Assembly: GCF_001667265.1 (NCBI RefSeq)
Contig: NZ_LZHW01000028.1
Location: forward strand, 1 to 64,000
Length of the DNA stretch: 64,000 bases
From: Mycobacterium sp. ACS4331
GTDB taxonomy: Bacteria; Actinomycetota; Actinomycetes; Mycobacteriales; Mycobacteriaceae
Direction: 5' to 3'
Numbering within the stretch: position 1 is the stretch's first letter; each line of letters starts with the position of its first letter. The notes beneath the pieces are model-generated. The model did not search any database, was not told the origin of the DNA, and worked only from the letters and a program-made list of their open reading frames with translations. Shown here piece after piece: positions 8,607-16,961 of the stretch. A program made the translations under genes and the position numbers.

Positions 8607-8687
8607 TCGCGGTTTGTCGAGGGCCTGACCGCGGAACTATTCGGGGACCGCGAGCGGTTATACAAGCACCGCATCAAGGAAGGACGC

Positions 8688-9185
8688 ATGGCCTACACCA
8701 AGGATCCCGCCGCGGTCGACGCACTGTCACCCGAGCAGTACCAGGTCACTCAACGCAATGGCACCGAGCGGCCGTTCACCGGCGAGTACTGGGACCACCA
8801 CGAACCCGGCATCTATGTTGACATCGTCTCCGGGGAGCCGCTGTTCTCCTCGCTCGACAAGTTCGACAGCGGCTGCGGCTGGCCCAGTTTCACCAGACCG
8901 GTGGCCGCGGACAACATCATCGAGAAGCGTGACTTCAGCCATCTGATGATCCGGACCGAGGTGCGTTCCGCACACGGCGACAGCCACCTCGGGCACGTGT
9001 TCAACGACGGCCCGCGTGAGGCGGGAGGGTTGCGCTACTGCATCAACTCGGCTTCGCTGAGATTCATCGGTGCCGATGACCTCGAAGCCCAGGGATACGG
9101 CGAGTACGCCGCACTCTTCGCGGGGAAGTCCGGCGCCCACGAGCCCGACAACACCGAGCACGTCAGCAGGGAGGACGACAAGTGA
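8688..9185 (+). CDS. msrB: Peptide methionine-(R)-S-oxide reductase
   Basis: 165 residues. The ATG at 8688 has a strong AAGGAAGGA site; longer upstream frames cross the divergent promoter. MsrB reduces the R-epimer of methionine sulfoxide in proteins using thioredoxin. Characteristic motifs are present: the GCGWPSF strand, [17 protein letters not shown], and [11 protein letters not shown] with the catalytic Cys. The typical CxxC zinc pairs are not evident, as in the zinc-free branch. It overlaps msrA by four bases (GTGA), so both epimers are repaired from one message. M. tuberculosis carries the two genes apart, as far as I recall, so the pairing is worth noting. Confidence 0.95.
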   Translation: MAYTKDPAAVDALSPEQYQVTQRNGTERPFTGEYWDHHEPGIYVDIVSGEPLFSSLDKFDSGCGWPSFTRPVAADNIIEKRDFSHLMIRTEVRSAHGDSHLGHVFNDGPREAGGLRYCINSASLRFIGADDLEAQGYGEYAALFAGKSGAHEPDNTEHVSREDDK

Positions 9186-9691
9186 GCAACAACCAGACCG
9201 CGATTCTGGCCGGCGGCTGCTTCTGGGGCATGCAGGACCTGATCCGCAGGCAACCCGGGATCATCTCGACGCGCGTCGGGTACACGGGCGGTCGCAACGA
9301 TCACCCGACCTATCGCAATCACCCGGGCCACGCCGAGGCCGTCGAGATCGTCTTCGATCCCGCCCAGACCAGTTTCCGCGACATCCTGGAGTTCTTCTTC
9401 CAGATCCACGATCCGAGCACCAAGGACCGCCAGGGCAACGACGTGGGCACCAGTTATCGGTCGGCCATCTTCTACGTCGACGAGGAGCAGAAGCAGGTCG
9501 CGCTGGACACCATCGCCGATGTGGACGCCTCGGGTCTGTGGCCCGGCAAGGTGGTCACCGAGGTGACCCCGGCCGTCGACTTCTGGGAAGCCGAACCCGA
9601 GCATCAGGACTACCTGGTGCGCTACCCCAACGGCTACACGTGCCATTTCCCGCGCCCGGGCTGGAAGCTGCCCAAGCGCGAAACGGTTTGA
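9182..9691 (+). CDS. msrA: Peptide methionine-(S)-S-oxide reductase
   Basis: 169 residues, the usual length of the short mycobacterial form. The active-site motif GCFWG is at residues 12-16 with catalytic Cys13. The GYTGG and [10 protein letters not shown] motifs that bind the methionine sulfoxide methyl and hydrophobic pocket are intact. It reduces the S-epimer of methionine sulfoxide with thioredoxin as donor. The start is GTG inside the msrB stop. Position and strand match Rv0137c relative to the CYP138 and NTF2 genes. A palindromic sequence follows 18 bp after the stop. Confidence 0.96.
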   Translation: MSNNQTAILAGGCFWGMQDLIRRQPGIISTRVGYTGGRNDHPTYRNHPGHAEAVEIVFDPAQTSFRDILEFFFQIHDPSTKDRQGNDVGTSYRSAIFYVDEEQKQVALDTIADVDASGLWPGKVVTEVTPAVDFWEAEPEHQDYLVRYPNGYTCHFPRPGWKLPKRETV

Positions 9692-9709
9692 CGAGTTGTC
9701 CAGCGGCGA

Positions 9710-9729
9710 GCGTGAACCGCGGTTCACGC
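9710..9729. terminator. 20-bp palindrome between convergent genes, possible bidirectional terminator
   Basis: The half-site GCGTGAACCG is followed immediately by its reverse complement. It lies in the 49-bp gap between the msrA stop and the stop of the convergent hotdog protein gene. With no T-run it would be a GC-rich stem terminator of the actinobacterial kind, although a spacerless palindrome loses base pairs in the loop. An operator role is less likely because neither gene starts here. Confidence 0.45.
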
Positions 9730-9740
9730 GCGCCGTCGGC

Positions 9741-10193
9741 CTAACTGGGGTGCCTGCGGATCTGGTACTGACCGTGCGTCTTGGCCACCACATTGCCCCC
9801 CGCGTCGGTCACCACGGCCTCGACGATGTAGTCGGCCTTCCCCTTTTCGTCGGCCTCGGCCTGCACGGCCACGATGGTGTCCTCGTCCAGGCTCGCCTCG
9901 GCCCGCAGGTCGGTGGTCGCCATCCCGAGAAACCTGATGTCGACTCCCTTGACCAACGGGAAGAACCTGGTGGCGTCGAAGCTCGACAGCGCCAGCATGC
10001 CGCCCAGAATCTCGGCCACGGTGAACACCACGCCGGCGTACACGACGCCGAAGTGGTTGCCGTTGCCCTCGACGGGGACCGTCGCGGCGGCGAACCCGCG
10101 GCGCGACTCCGCGGCCCGGACGCCCATCTGGTGCGCGGCCGGGATGGTCGTCGCCATCCGGGAGTTCATCTGGTCGATCACGGATTCCGTCAC
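9741..10193 (-). CDS. Hotdog-fold thioesterase-like protein (DUF4442/PaaI type)
   Basis: 150 residues from the GTG at 10193; upstream codons in this frame are Arg/Ala-rich non-coding-like sequence. The long hotdog helix is visible as HFGVVYAGVVFTVAEILGGMLAL, followed by alternating beta strands (KGVDIRFLGMATTDLRAEA, KADYIVEAVVTDAGGNVVAKTHGQYQI). No Asp or Glu in the canonical PaaI position is obvious, as in DUF4442 members of uncertain activity. Probable role: hydrolysis or binding of small acyl-CoAs. It is convergent with msrA, and its start is about 95 bp from the end of the P450 gene, read in the same direction. Confidence 0.72.
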   Translation of the reverse strand: MTESVIDQMNSRMATTIPAAHQMGVRAAESRRGFAAATVPVEGNGNHFGVVYAGVVFTVAEILGGMLALSSFDATRFFPLVKGVDIRFLGMATTDLRAEASLDEDTIVAVQAEADEKGKADYIVEAVVTDAGGNVVAKTHGQYQIRRHPS

Positions 10194-10288
10194 GCACTCG
10201 ATAGTGGCATGCCGGGTTATTTCAGTGCACTCTTTCGGCCTCCGTGCGAGCGTCCGTGCGGCTGGGTTGCACCCCTCGCGCGTGCCCG

Positions 10289-11632
10289 TCAGCGCACTCG
10301 GCGGTGCACCACGACGCGCCCGCCCCTCTTCGGGGTGAACGCCACACCGCGCGAGTGCCACTTCTCCGGCGGCGCGGACGTGGTGGCGATGGTGAAGTGC
10401 CGCAGCACTGTTCGCAGCACCACATCCATCTCCATGTTGGCGAACGCCGCACCGACGCATCGCCGCGTGCCGCCGCCGAACGGAATCCAGGCGAAGACGT
10501 TGGGCCGTGCGCCGATGAACCGGTCGGGGTCGAAGCGGTCCGGATCCGGGAACTCGGTGGGATTGCGGTGAGCCTCACCGATGGCCACCGACACCGAGAA
10601 ACCGCGCGGGATGCGCCACTGCCCCAGCTCGACGTGCGGCGCGTAGACATGCCTCCCGGCGAAGTCGATGACGGTGCGGTTGCGCTGCACTTCCAGGATC
10701 GTCGCGGCGCGGTACTCACCTTCATCGGTGTCGGCTTCGGCCACCAGCTTGGCCAGCACCTCGGGATGACGCGAGATCCGCTCGAAGGCCCACGCCAGCG
10801 TCGAGGCTGTGGTCTCGTGCCCGGCCGCCAACAGGGTCAGCAGCTCGTCACCGATCTCGCTGCGCGACATGGGTGTTCCGTCCTCGTACGTGCTGCGCAG
10901 CAGCAGCGCCAGAACGTCGGTGCGCTCGTCGAGGTGCGGGTCCGCCCTGGCGACCTCGATCAGGGTGTCGATCGCGAGGTTGTACTGGCGCCGATACTCG
11001 GCGAACCTTCCCCATGGCGTCCACCGCCCGTAGGTGCGCGACGGCGTGGGGAGCACGGCCAGACGTGAGCCGAGCGTGACCCACGGCGGAATCACCTCGC
11101 GCAGCCTCTCCAACTCCGCTCCGTCGGCACCGAAGATGGCCCGCAGGATCACGTTCAACGTGATCCGCATCATCGGTTCCAGCGTGTCGAACTCGCGGCC
11201 CAGGGGCCAGGAGGCCGACTCACGCAGGGTCTCCTCTTCGACGATCGTCTCGTAGTTCTTCATCGCCTTGCCGTGGAACGGCGGCGTCAGGAGCTTGCGG
11301 CGCCGCCGGTGCTCGACGCCGTCGAGCGCGAACACCGAACCCGGGCCGAAGACGCGACTCAGATTGGGCTGAATGTTGCCCAGATCCTCTGGGCTGGCGG
11401 TGAACACCTGCTTGGCCAGCGCGGGATCGGTGACCACCACCATGTGGCCGAACACCGGGACCTTGAGGGTGAAGGCTTCGCCGTAGCGCTTGGTCAGCGC
11501 GCCGATCGTCTGCCGCCGGAACAGCGCGTACCCCAGGCCCTGCAGCACCGTCGGCAGTCGACGCGGACTCGGGGGCAGAAGTGCGGTGTCCACTGCATCA
11601 TCGGCGCCCAGGCCGATGAGGGTTTCGCTCAT
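10289..11632 (-). CDS. Cytochrome P450, CYP138-like
   Basis: 447 residues from the ATG at 11632. All P450 hallmarks are present: I-helix AGHETTAS near residue 252, the ExxR motif in ILEVQRNRT, and the heme loop FGGGTRRCVG with the thiolate Cys near residue 395. No N-terminal membrane anchor is seen, as expected for a soluble bacterial enzyme. The divergent TetR gene and nearby msrA reproduce the Rv0135c-Rv0136(cyp138)-Rv0137c arrangement, which is the main reason for the CYP138 assignment. The substrate is unknown. The 113-bp gap to the regulator contains several GGTACC elements that probably form the shared operator. Confidence 0.88.
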   Translation of the reverse strand: MSETLIGLGADDAVDTALLPPSPRRLPTVLQGLGYALFRRQTIGALTKRYGEAFTLKVPVFGHMVVVTDPALAKQVFTASPEDLGNIQPNLSRVFGPGSVFALDGVEHRRRRKLLTPPFHGKAMKNYETIVEEETLRESASWPLGREFDTLEPMMRITLNVILRAIFGADGAELERLREVIPPWVTLGSRLAVLPTPSRTYGRWTPWGRFAEYRRQYNLAIDTLIEVARADPHLDERTDVLALLLRSTYEDGTPMSRSEIGDELLTLLAAGHETTASTLAWAFERISRHPEVLAKLVAEADTDEGEYRAATILEVQRNRTVIDFAGRHVYAPHVELGQWRIPRGFSVSVAIGEAHRNPTEFPDPDRFDPDRFIGARPNVFAWIPFGGGTRRCVGAAFANMEMDVVLRTVLRHFTIATTSAPPEKWHSRGVAFTPKRGGRVVVHRRVR

Positions 11633-11657
11633 GCCGACGCCTCCCGGGGCGGTTCGT

Positions 11658-11709
11658 GGTACCGATGCGTACCGCTGCGATTTCGAGGTACGGTACCGGG
11701 TGGTACCAC
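11658..11709. promoter_or_regulatory. GGTACC repeat array, probable TetR operator region
   Basis: Three GGTACC hexamers lie at 11658-11663, 11692-11697 and 11702-11707, plus a GGTAC half at 11687-11691. The third is the core of a perfect 10-bp palindrome GTGGTACCAC (11700-11709), and the second of CGGTACCG (11691-11698). The array fills the gap between the divergent P450 and TetR starts, the expected place for autoregulation. Confidence 0.65.
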
Positions 11710-11745
11710 GTTGCCGCAAGGGTTACCGAGGATTGGAGGACAGGG

Positions 11746-12357
11746 ATGACGTCGGTCGCCGGCACTCCGATCCCGGGCGTCATCACCTCTGAGGCGGATC
11801 CGTTCCGCGCACGCCTCTTCCGCGGCCTGGTCGCCTCGATCAACGAACGCGACTACCGCGAAACCACGGTCGCCGACATCGTCCGGCACGCCAAGACCTC
11901 CAAGCGCACGTTCTACGCGCACTTCGCCAGCAAGGACGACTGCCTACTGGAACTGCTCGACGACGACAACATCCGCACCATTGCGGCCATCCGCGCCGCC
12001 GTCGATCCCGAGGCCGACTGGCGCACCCAGATCGCGCAGGCCATCGATGCCTATGTCAGCGCCATCGAGGCGCATCCCGCGATCACGCTTGCCTGGATCC
12101 GGGAGTTTCCCGCGTTGGGCCAGGCCGCACGCCCCGTACAGCGGCGCGGGATGGGCCGTTTCATCGATCTGCTGATCGACATCACGTCCGGCCCGGGGTT
12201 CCGTAACGCGGGCCTGCCCACGGTGCCCCGGCAGACCGCACTGATCCTGCTCGGCGGGTTGCGGGAACTGACCGCGCACACCATGGAGGACGGTGAGGAG
12301 ATCCGCGGTATCACCGAGGCCGCCGTGCACGCCTGCATGGGCCTGATCAGCCGCTGA
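11746..12357 (+). CDS. TetR-family repressor beside CYP138-like gene (Rv0135c-like)
   Basis: 203 residues from the ATG at 11746, which follows GGAGGACAGGG; an upstream in-frame start would run through the operator array. The helix-turn-helix is residues 35-60 (TVADIVRHAKTSKRTFYAHFASKDDCL), with the TetR signature FYAHFASKD. The C-terminal ligand-binding half is helical. It is divergent from the P450 and 15 bp upstream of the serine hydrolase, so it probably controls both and itself. The ligand is unknown. Confidence 0.9.
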   Translation: MTSVAGTPIPGVITSEADPFRARLFRGLVASINERDYRETTVADIVRHAKTSKRTFYAHFASKDDCLLELLDDDNIRTIAAIRAAVDPEADWRTQIAQAIDAYVSAIEAHPAITLAWIREFPALGQAARPVQRRGMGRFIDLLIDITSGPGFRNAGLPTVPRQTALILLGGLRELTAHTMEDGEEIRGITEAAVHACMGLISR

Positions 12358-12372
12358 CAGCGAGGAGCTCAC

Positions 12373-13536
12373 GTGACATCCGAGGTGACCCTGGCGAATT
12401 GGCAGACGGCACCGCATCTGCGCTGGGCCTTTCAGAACCTGGCTGCGGTCCTGCCCACCGCCGACATCTCCCACGGGAGCGGACCGGTGGCCGAATTGCC
12501 GTCCACCCCTGTGGAACTGAGCCAGGTGACGCTCCTCGATCCCGCCCAGGGCACCGAGCGCACCGTGGCCGACGTGATGGCCTCGACCGACACCGACGGG
12601 TGGATCGTCACGCATCGCGGACGTGTGCTCGCCGAGCATTACTTCGGCGGCATGAACCCGCAGTCCGTTCATCTGCTGATGTCGGTGAGCAAGTCGCTTG
12701 TGGGCACCGTGGCCGGCGCGTTGGCGGATTCGGGGCAGCTCGACGTCGACGCCGAGGTGAGCCGCTACGTTCCGCCGCTGGCAGAGTCCGGGTATGCGGG
12801 TGCCACCGTGCGGCATGTCCTCGACATGCGTTCCGGCATCAGGTTCTCCGAGGACTACCTGGACCCGATGGCTGAGGTGCGATTGATCGAGCAGGCCATC
12901 GACTGGGCACCGAGGACGGTGCCCGACCTGCCCACCTCGATGTATGACTATCTGGTCACGCTGCGGCAGGAGGGTCCGCACGGCGGACCGTTCCGGTACC
13001 GCTCCTGCGAGACGGACGTGCTGGGCTGGGTGTGCGAGGCGGCCTCGGGTGAGGCCATGCCGCAGTTGATGTCTCGGCTGTTGTGGACCCGGATCGGGGC
13101 GCAGCGGGATGCGGTCATCGGTGTCGACCGCGCCGGCACCGGAATGTTCGACGGGGGCATCAACGCATGCCTGCGCGACCTGGTCCGGTTTGGCTGGGTG
13201 TATGCGCGCGACGGAGTCTCGCTCACCGGCGCGCAGGTGATCTCCCCCGCCTGGGTGACCGACACCCTAGTCGGGGGCACCGACTCTCGGACGGCCTTCG
13301 AACCCGCGGCGGCCCGCAACGGGATGCCGGGCGGGATGTATCGCAACCAGTTCTGGTCACCCCGTCCCGGCGGCGAGGTGCTGCTGTGTCTGGGCATCCA
13401 CGGGCAGATGATCTACATCAACCGGGCTGCGGACATGGTGGCGGCCAAGCTGTCGAGTTGGCCGCTTCCCGAGGAACCCGCAAAGCTGGCCCCGACGATC
13501 GCGGCGTTCGACGCGATTGCGGATCAGTTGCGCTGA
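12373..13536 (+). CDS. Beta-lactamase-family serine hydrolase
   Basis: 387 residues, GTG start 15 bp after the TetR stop with GAGGAG just before it. The class C/esterase EstB type is indicated by the SxxK motif MSVSKSLVG (nucleophile Ser near residue 103), the YRS triad element after PFRYR, and a C-terminal glycine-rich segment. Close relatives include 6-aminohexanoate-dimer hydrolases and esterases. There is no signal peptide, so it is likely cytosolic and not a resistance enzyme. Probably co-transcribed with the TetR gene. Its last 13 bp overlap the convergent C39-like gene. Confidence 0.85.
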   Translation: MTSEVTLANWQTAPHLRWAFQNLAAVLPTADISHGSGPVAELPSTPVELSQVTLLDPAQGTERTVADVMASTDTDGWIVTHRGRVLAEHYFGGMNPQSVHLLMSVSKSLVGTVAGALADSGQLDVDAEVSRYVPPLAESGYAGATVRHVLDMRSGIRFSEDYLDPMAEVRLIEQAIDWAPRTVPDLPTSMYDYLVTLRQEGPHGGPFRYRSCETDVLGWVCEAASGEAMPQLMSRLLWTRIGAQRDAVIGVDRAGTGMFDGGINACLRDLVRFGWVYARDGVSLTGAQVISPAWVTDTLVGGTDSRTAFEPAAARNGMPGGMYRNQFWSPRPGGEVLLCLGIHGQMIYINRAADMVAAKLSSWPLPEEPAKLAPTIAAFDAIADQLR

Positions 13537-14036
13537 GCCGACATTCGGGACGGCAGCACGAACCCGAAGGGGCGCGGGAAGCCCACCCCGCGCAGCCGGC
13601 CGTGCCGGATATCGGCAGCCGGGACCAGGCGGGTGGCACCGGATGACGGTTCCCAGCAGGCGAATCCACCCGCCCGCCACTCCGTCAACAGCACCCAGTG
13701 TCGCGGGACGAACCGGCCCACCAGCATCGGCACCGGATAGCCGAGCAGCACAGCCTCACGCACGTCGAGCAGCGCATCGCCACGAAGCCGGCGGCACCGC
13801 CACCGGTAGGTGTTGCCCGGCAGTGCGCGCACCATGCCCAGTGGCGTCGTGCCGAGCAGGCGTGGCCACCACCGGTTCAGGCTTCGGTGCAGTCGGGTCT
13901 GCTCGGCGTCGAACCACCCGGGCCGCCCCAGTTCCTCGGCGTAGCGGTCGTCGAGCAGGGCCGCGGCGACGATCGCCACCGATGGACCACACGTGAAGCC
14001 GTCGCGCTGTTGAAGGCGCAGATGCTCGAACCGCAC
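13524..14036 (-). CDS. C39-like cysteine peptidase/transglutaminase-fold protein
   Basis: 170 residues from the GTG at 14036, with GGAG from the end of the upstream gene as ribosome site. An N-terminal QRDGFTCGPSVAIVAAALL stretch carries a Gln and a candidate nucleophile Cys at a helix start, and a later RHWVLLTEW strand carries the candidate His; this is the layout of papain-like C39 peptidases. It has no signal peptide or membrane helix. It is the downstream partner of the F420/FMN enzyme, with 2 bp between stop and start. The substrate is unknown; fold-level assignment only. Confidence 0.6.
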   Translation of the reverse strand: MRFEHLRLQQRDGFTCGPSVAIVAAALLDDRYAEELGRPGWFDAEQTRLHRSLNRWWPRLLGTTPLGMVRALPGNTYRWRCRRLRGDALLDVREAVLLGYPVPMLVGRFVPRHWVLLTEWRAGGFACWEPSSGATRLVPAADIRHGRLRGVGFPRPFGFVLPSRMSAQRN

Positions 14037-14038
14037 GG

Positions 14039-14500
14039 CTACTCCTGCGGCGGTGGGAACCCACCCGTGGCGACCGGCCCCCACGCCTGCGGGGTCACCC
14101 GGATCAGGCATTTGCCCTGCTCGACCATGGCGCGACGATATTCGTCCCAGTCGGAATGCTCACCGGCGACCGCGCGGAAGTACTCGACGAGCGGTTCCAC
14201 GGCCTCGGGCAGGTCGATCACCTCCGCGGGCCCATCGACCTGCACGTACGGGCCGTTGAACTCGTCGGAGAGCACCACGACCGACGCGCGACCGCTGCGC
14301 CGGATGTTGGTGCTCTTGGCCCGCTGCGGGTAACTCGCGATCACGAGCCGGCCCGCATCGTCGACTCCACCGGTCACCGGCGAACTCTGCAGTGTGCCGT
14401 CAGCGCGGAACGTGGTGAGCACCATGCGATGCCGGGGCCGGACGAAGTCGAGCAGTTGGTCGAGGTCCACCCGGTTCGCGGTCGCGTAGGTTCTGGCCAT
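14039..14500 (-). CDS. PPOX-class F420/FMN-dependent split-barrel oxidoreductase
   Basis: 153 residues from the ATG at 14500. The split beta-barrel is shown by RHRMVLTTFRADGTLQSSPVTGGVDDAGRLVIASYPQRAKSTNIRRSGRASVVVLSDE, the signature of the flavin/deazaflavin oxidoreductases that include Rv1155 and Rv2074. The Lys/Thr/Arg cluster in the KSTNIRR loop binds cofactor phosphates. Many members use coenzyme F420, which mycobacteria make. The natural substrate is unknown. It is transcribed just before the C39-like gene. Confidence 0.83.
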   Translation of the reverse strand: MARTYATANRVDLDQLLDFVRPRHRMVLTTFRADGTLQSSPVTGGVDDAGRLVIASYPQRAKSTNIRRSGRASVVVLSDEFNGPYVQVDGPAEVIDLPEAVEPLVEYFRAVAGEHSDWDEYRRAMVEQGKCLIRVTPQAWGPVATGGFPPPQE

Positions 14501-14520
14501 GCCACCCACTGTAGGAGCCG

Positions 14521-15873
14521 TCAGCCGCTGACGTGGCTGCCCGCGTTGCGCGGCAGGCGCACGGACTCCACCAGCGTCACCGCCATCAGGGCACCCAACA
14601 CGAGGTACGTCAGGGAGTACGAGGTCAGCAGGCTGACCGCCAGGGCGGCGACCGCGACACCGAGACCGGCGGCCAACTCCTGGACCGAGGCGTTGAGGGT
14701 GTTGGCGTGGGTCAGGTCGTCGCCGTCGACGTCCGAGAACGCCAGGCTGTTGTAGGCCGTGAACCCGATCGACCGCAGCGCCCCGCTCAGGAACAGGATC
14801 ACCACAATGATCGCGACGGGAAGCTGTGGCTGCAGCAGGGCCAGCAGCGCGAAGGTCGCCACCGATGCCAGACCGTTCACCACGAGCACACGTCGAATAC
14901 CGAAGCGCCGCATCAGCGGAGTGGTCGCGGGTTTGATCGTGATGTTGCCCAGGAACAGTGCGGTCACCATCAGGCCGGCCGCGAACGGCGACCAGCCGAA
15001 CTCAAGCTGGAACTGCAGTGGCAGCAGGAACGGCACCGCGGTGATCACCAGGCGGTACAGCGACCCGGCCGACACCGTGGTGCGCAACGTCCGCACCCGC
15101 AGCACCCTCAACTGCACCAGTGGCGCCGCCGCCCGAAGCAGGTGCCACAGCGCCGCGGACAGCAGCGTCACCGCGGCGACGGCACCCACTCCGACGTGCC
15201 ACCAGTCGGTGCCGCTGATCCGGATGCTCTCCAAGGTCAGCAGAAGCGATGCGATTCCGGCGCCCACGAGCACGGTGCCGCGCCAGTCCAGCGGCTTGAC
15301 GGATTCTTCGGGGCCTCCTCGGATCAGCTTGAGCGCCAACAGGAATCCCACCAGGCCGATGGGCAGATTGATCAGGAAGATCCAGCGCCATGAGCCCAGG
15401 GTGGCGATCGCACCGCCGAGCGCGGGAGCCACCACCGGCGCGGTGAGCGCAGGCCAGGTCAACAGCGCGATGGCCCGTACCAGGTCGGTCTTGCTCGTGG
15501 ACCGCAGCACGGCGAGTCTGCCGACCGGAACCATCATCGCCCCGCCGACACCCTGCAGCACACGCATCGCCACCAGCATGGGCAGCGACGTGCTGGCCGC
15601 GCACCCGAGGGAGGCCACTGTGAAGATCGCGACCGCGGCGATGAAGACGCGGCGGACGCCGAATCGGCGGGCCAGCCAACCGCTGACCGGGATGAGCACC
15701 GCGACCGTCACCAGATACGCCGAGATGGCCGCGTTGACGCTGACGGGCGCCACGCCGAACGAGTCGGCGATGAGCGGAATCGCGGGCGCGATGATGGTCG
15801 CGTCGAGGATCTCCATGAAGAGGGCGCCCGCGACCAGGAGCGCCATCCCCTTCGGGAAGCCGGGTGAAGTCAT
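14521..15873 (-). CDS. MFS drug/solute exporter, DHA2 family
   Basis: 450 residues with about 14 hydrophobic helices. The DHA-type motif LDATIIAPAIP lies in the first helix and the loop motif GWLARRFGVRR between helices 2 and 3; both mark proton-coupled EmrB/QacA-type exporters. A GVGGAMMVPVGRL stretch follows in helix 4. The substrate cannot be inferred. It lies 7 bp downstream of the APH-like kinase gene on the same strand, so they may be co-transcribed. No dedicated regulator is adjacent. Confidence 0.88.
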   Translation of the reverse strand: MTSPGFPKGMALLVAGALFMEILDATIIAPAIPLIADSFGVAPVSVNAAISAYLVTVAVLIPVSGWLARRFGVRRVFIAAVAIFTVASLGCAASTSLPMLVAMRVLQGVGGAMMVPVGRLAVLRSTSKTDLVRAIALLTWPALTAPVVAPALGGAIATLGSWRWIFLINLPIGLVGFLLALKLIRGGPEESVKPLDWRGTVLVGAGIASLLLTLESIRISGTDWWHVGVGAVAAVTLLSAALWHLLRAAAPLVQLRVLRVRTLRTTVSAGSLYRLVITAVPFLLPLQFQLEFGWSPFAAGLMVTALFLGNITIKPATTPLMRRFGIRRVLVVNGLASVATFALLALLQPQLPVAIIVVILFLSGALRSIGFTAYNSLAFSDVDGDDLTHANTLNASVQELAAGLGVAVAALAVSLLTSYSLTYLVLGALMAVTLVESVRLPRNAGSHVSG

Positions 15874-15880
15874 TCCTGCG

Positions 15881-16924
15881 TCAGTCGCCGTCCAGGATCT
15901 TCTCGATGCGCCGCGCGCAGATGCCGCTGAGATCGGTGTCCGGCAGACCCCATCTGGTGCTGAGTCTCAACATCCCGATGGCGAGCGTCAGCGGCGCGGC
16001 GACCTCGTAGAACGTCAGGTTGGTGAGGTCGTTGCCCGTGCGCTCGCGGTACCGGTCCAGCGTCTCCTCCCGAGTGGGGGTGCCCGCCGCCGGTGCGTTG
16101 TCGTCGAGCGGGCTGAGCATCCAGTCCGTCATCAACATCCAGGCCAGGTCCGCGGCCGGGTCACCGACATGGGCGATCTCCCAGTCCAAGACCGTGGCCA
16201 CGGTGTGGTCCGGGCGATACAGAAGGTTCGACATCCGACTGTCACCCCAGCAGAGGACCCACGACACCGGGTTGTGTGGGTGCGCCTCGAGCCAGTCCAG
16301 GCCGCGCACCAGACTCGGGTGCAGGGGGCGGTCACCGCGCGCCCAGTCCAGGCCCGACCTCAGGTACCCGACCATGTCCGCGACGGACGGCCCACCGAGC
16401 CGGTCGGGCTGCAGGAATCCCAGTCCGTACTCGTCGGGATCGATCGCATGGATGTCCGCGATCACATCGACACACCCGTTCCACATCGCCGCCCGGCCGG
16501 CCTCGTCGGCGTCGGCGAACGGACCCGAACAGTGGTAGGCCGGCATGTCCGTCAACCCGAGCACACCGTCCACCCGGTCCATCACGTAGTAGGGAGTGCC
16601 CAACTCGTCGGTCGATGTCTCGAGCCAGCGCACCGCGGGCACCGGGATGGGCGACGACGCCAGCCGCTGCATGACGAGGTACTGCCTGCGCAGATCGAAT
16701 TCGGGCAGCATCGGGTGCTCGGGTGGCCGGCGGAACACCAGCCCCAACGTCGGCTGCGGCCCGTCCACTCCGACGAGGTCGAACAGGAAGGTCTCGTTGG
16801 AGTGCCCCGCCACCGGCACGCGCCAGTCCACGATCTCGGCCCGCGCGGCTCCCGCGATGCGCCGCCGCACGATCGGTTCCAGCGCCGCGGGCAGCTGATC
16901 CGCGGCGAGCGGAGCGGTCGGCAT
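15881..16924 (-). CDS. APH-like phosphotransferase, ACAD10/11-kinase type
   Basis: 347 residues from the ATG at 16924 with GGAGGA upstream. Kinase-like fold: the catalytic loop reads CWGDSRMSNLLY, with Asp and Asn in the usual HxDxxxxN spacing (the His is Trp), and the metal-binding segment is VLDWEIAHVGDPAADLAW. This WGDSR variant is typical of the kinase partner of acyl-CoA dehydrogenases that break down 4-hydroxy acids, not of antibiotic kinases. A role in lipid or hydroxy-acid activation is therefore likelier than resistance. Confidence 0.8.
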   Translation of the reverse strand: MPTAPLAADQLPAALEPIVRRRIAGAARAEIVDWRVPVAGHSNETFLFDLVGVDGPQPTLGLVFRRPPEHPMLPEFDLRRQYLVMQRLASSPIPVPAVRWLETSTDELGTPYYVMDRVDGVLGLTDMPAYHCSGPFADADEAGRAAMWNGCVDVIADIHAIDPDEYGLGFLQPDRLGGPSVADMVGYLRSGLDWARGDRPLHPSLVRGLDWLEAHPHNPVSWVLCWGDSRMSNLLYRPDHTVATVLDWEIAHVGDPAADLAWMLMTDWMLSPLDDNAPAAGTPTREETLDRYRERTGNDLTNLTFYEVAAPLTLAIGMLRLSTRWGLPDTDLSGICARRIEKILDGD

Positions 16925-16961
16925 CGACAGGTCCTCCGTGGGGGGTGGCGAACTGCACACG

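Noticed and set aside
12373..13536. Secreted beta-lactamase
   Set aside because: SxxK is present but there is no signal peptide and no classical KTG box; the esterase-like branch fits better.
15881..16924. Aminoglycoside resistance gene
   Set aside because: The kinase-like motifs are of the WGDSR type associated with acyl-CoA dehydrogenase partners, not of antibiotic phosphotransferases.
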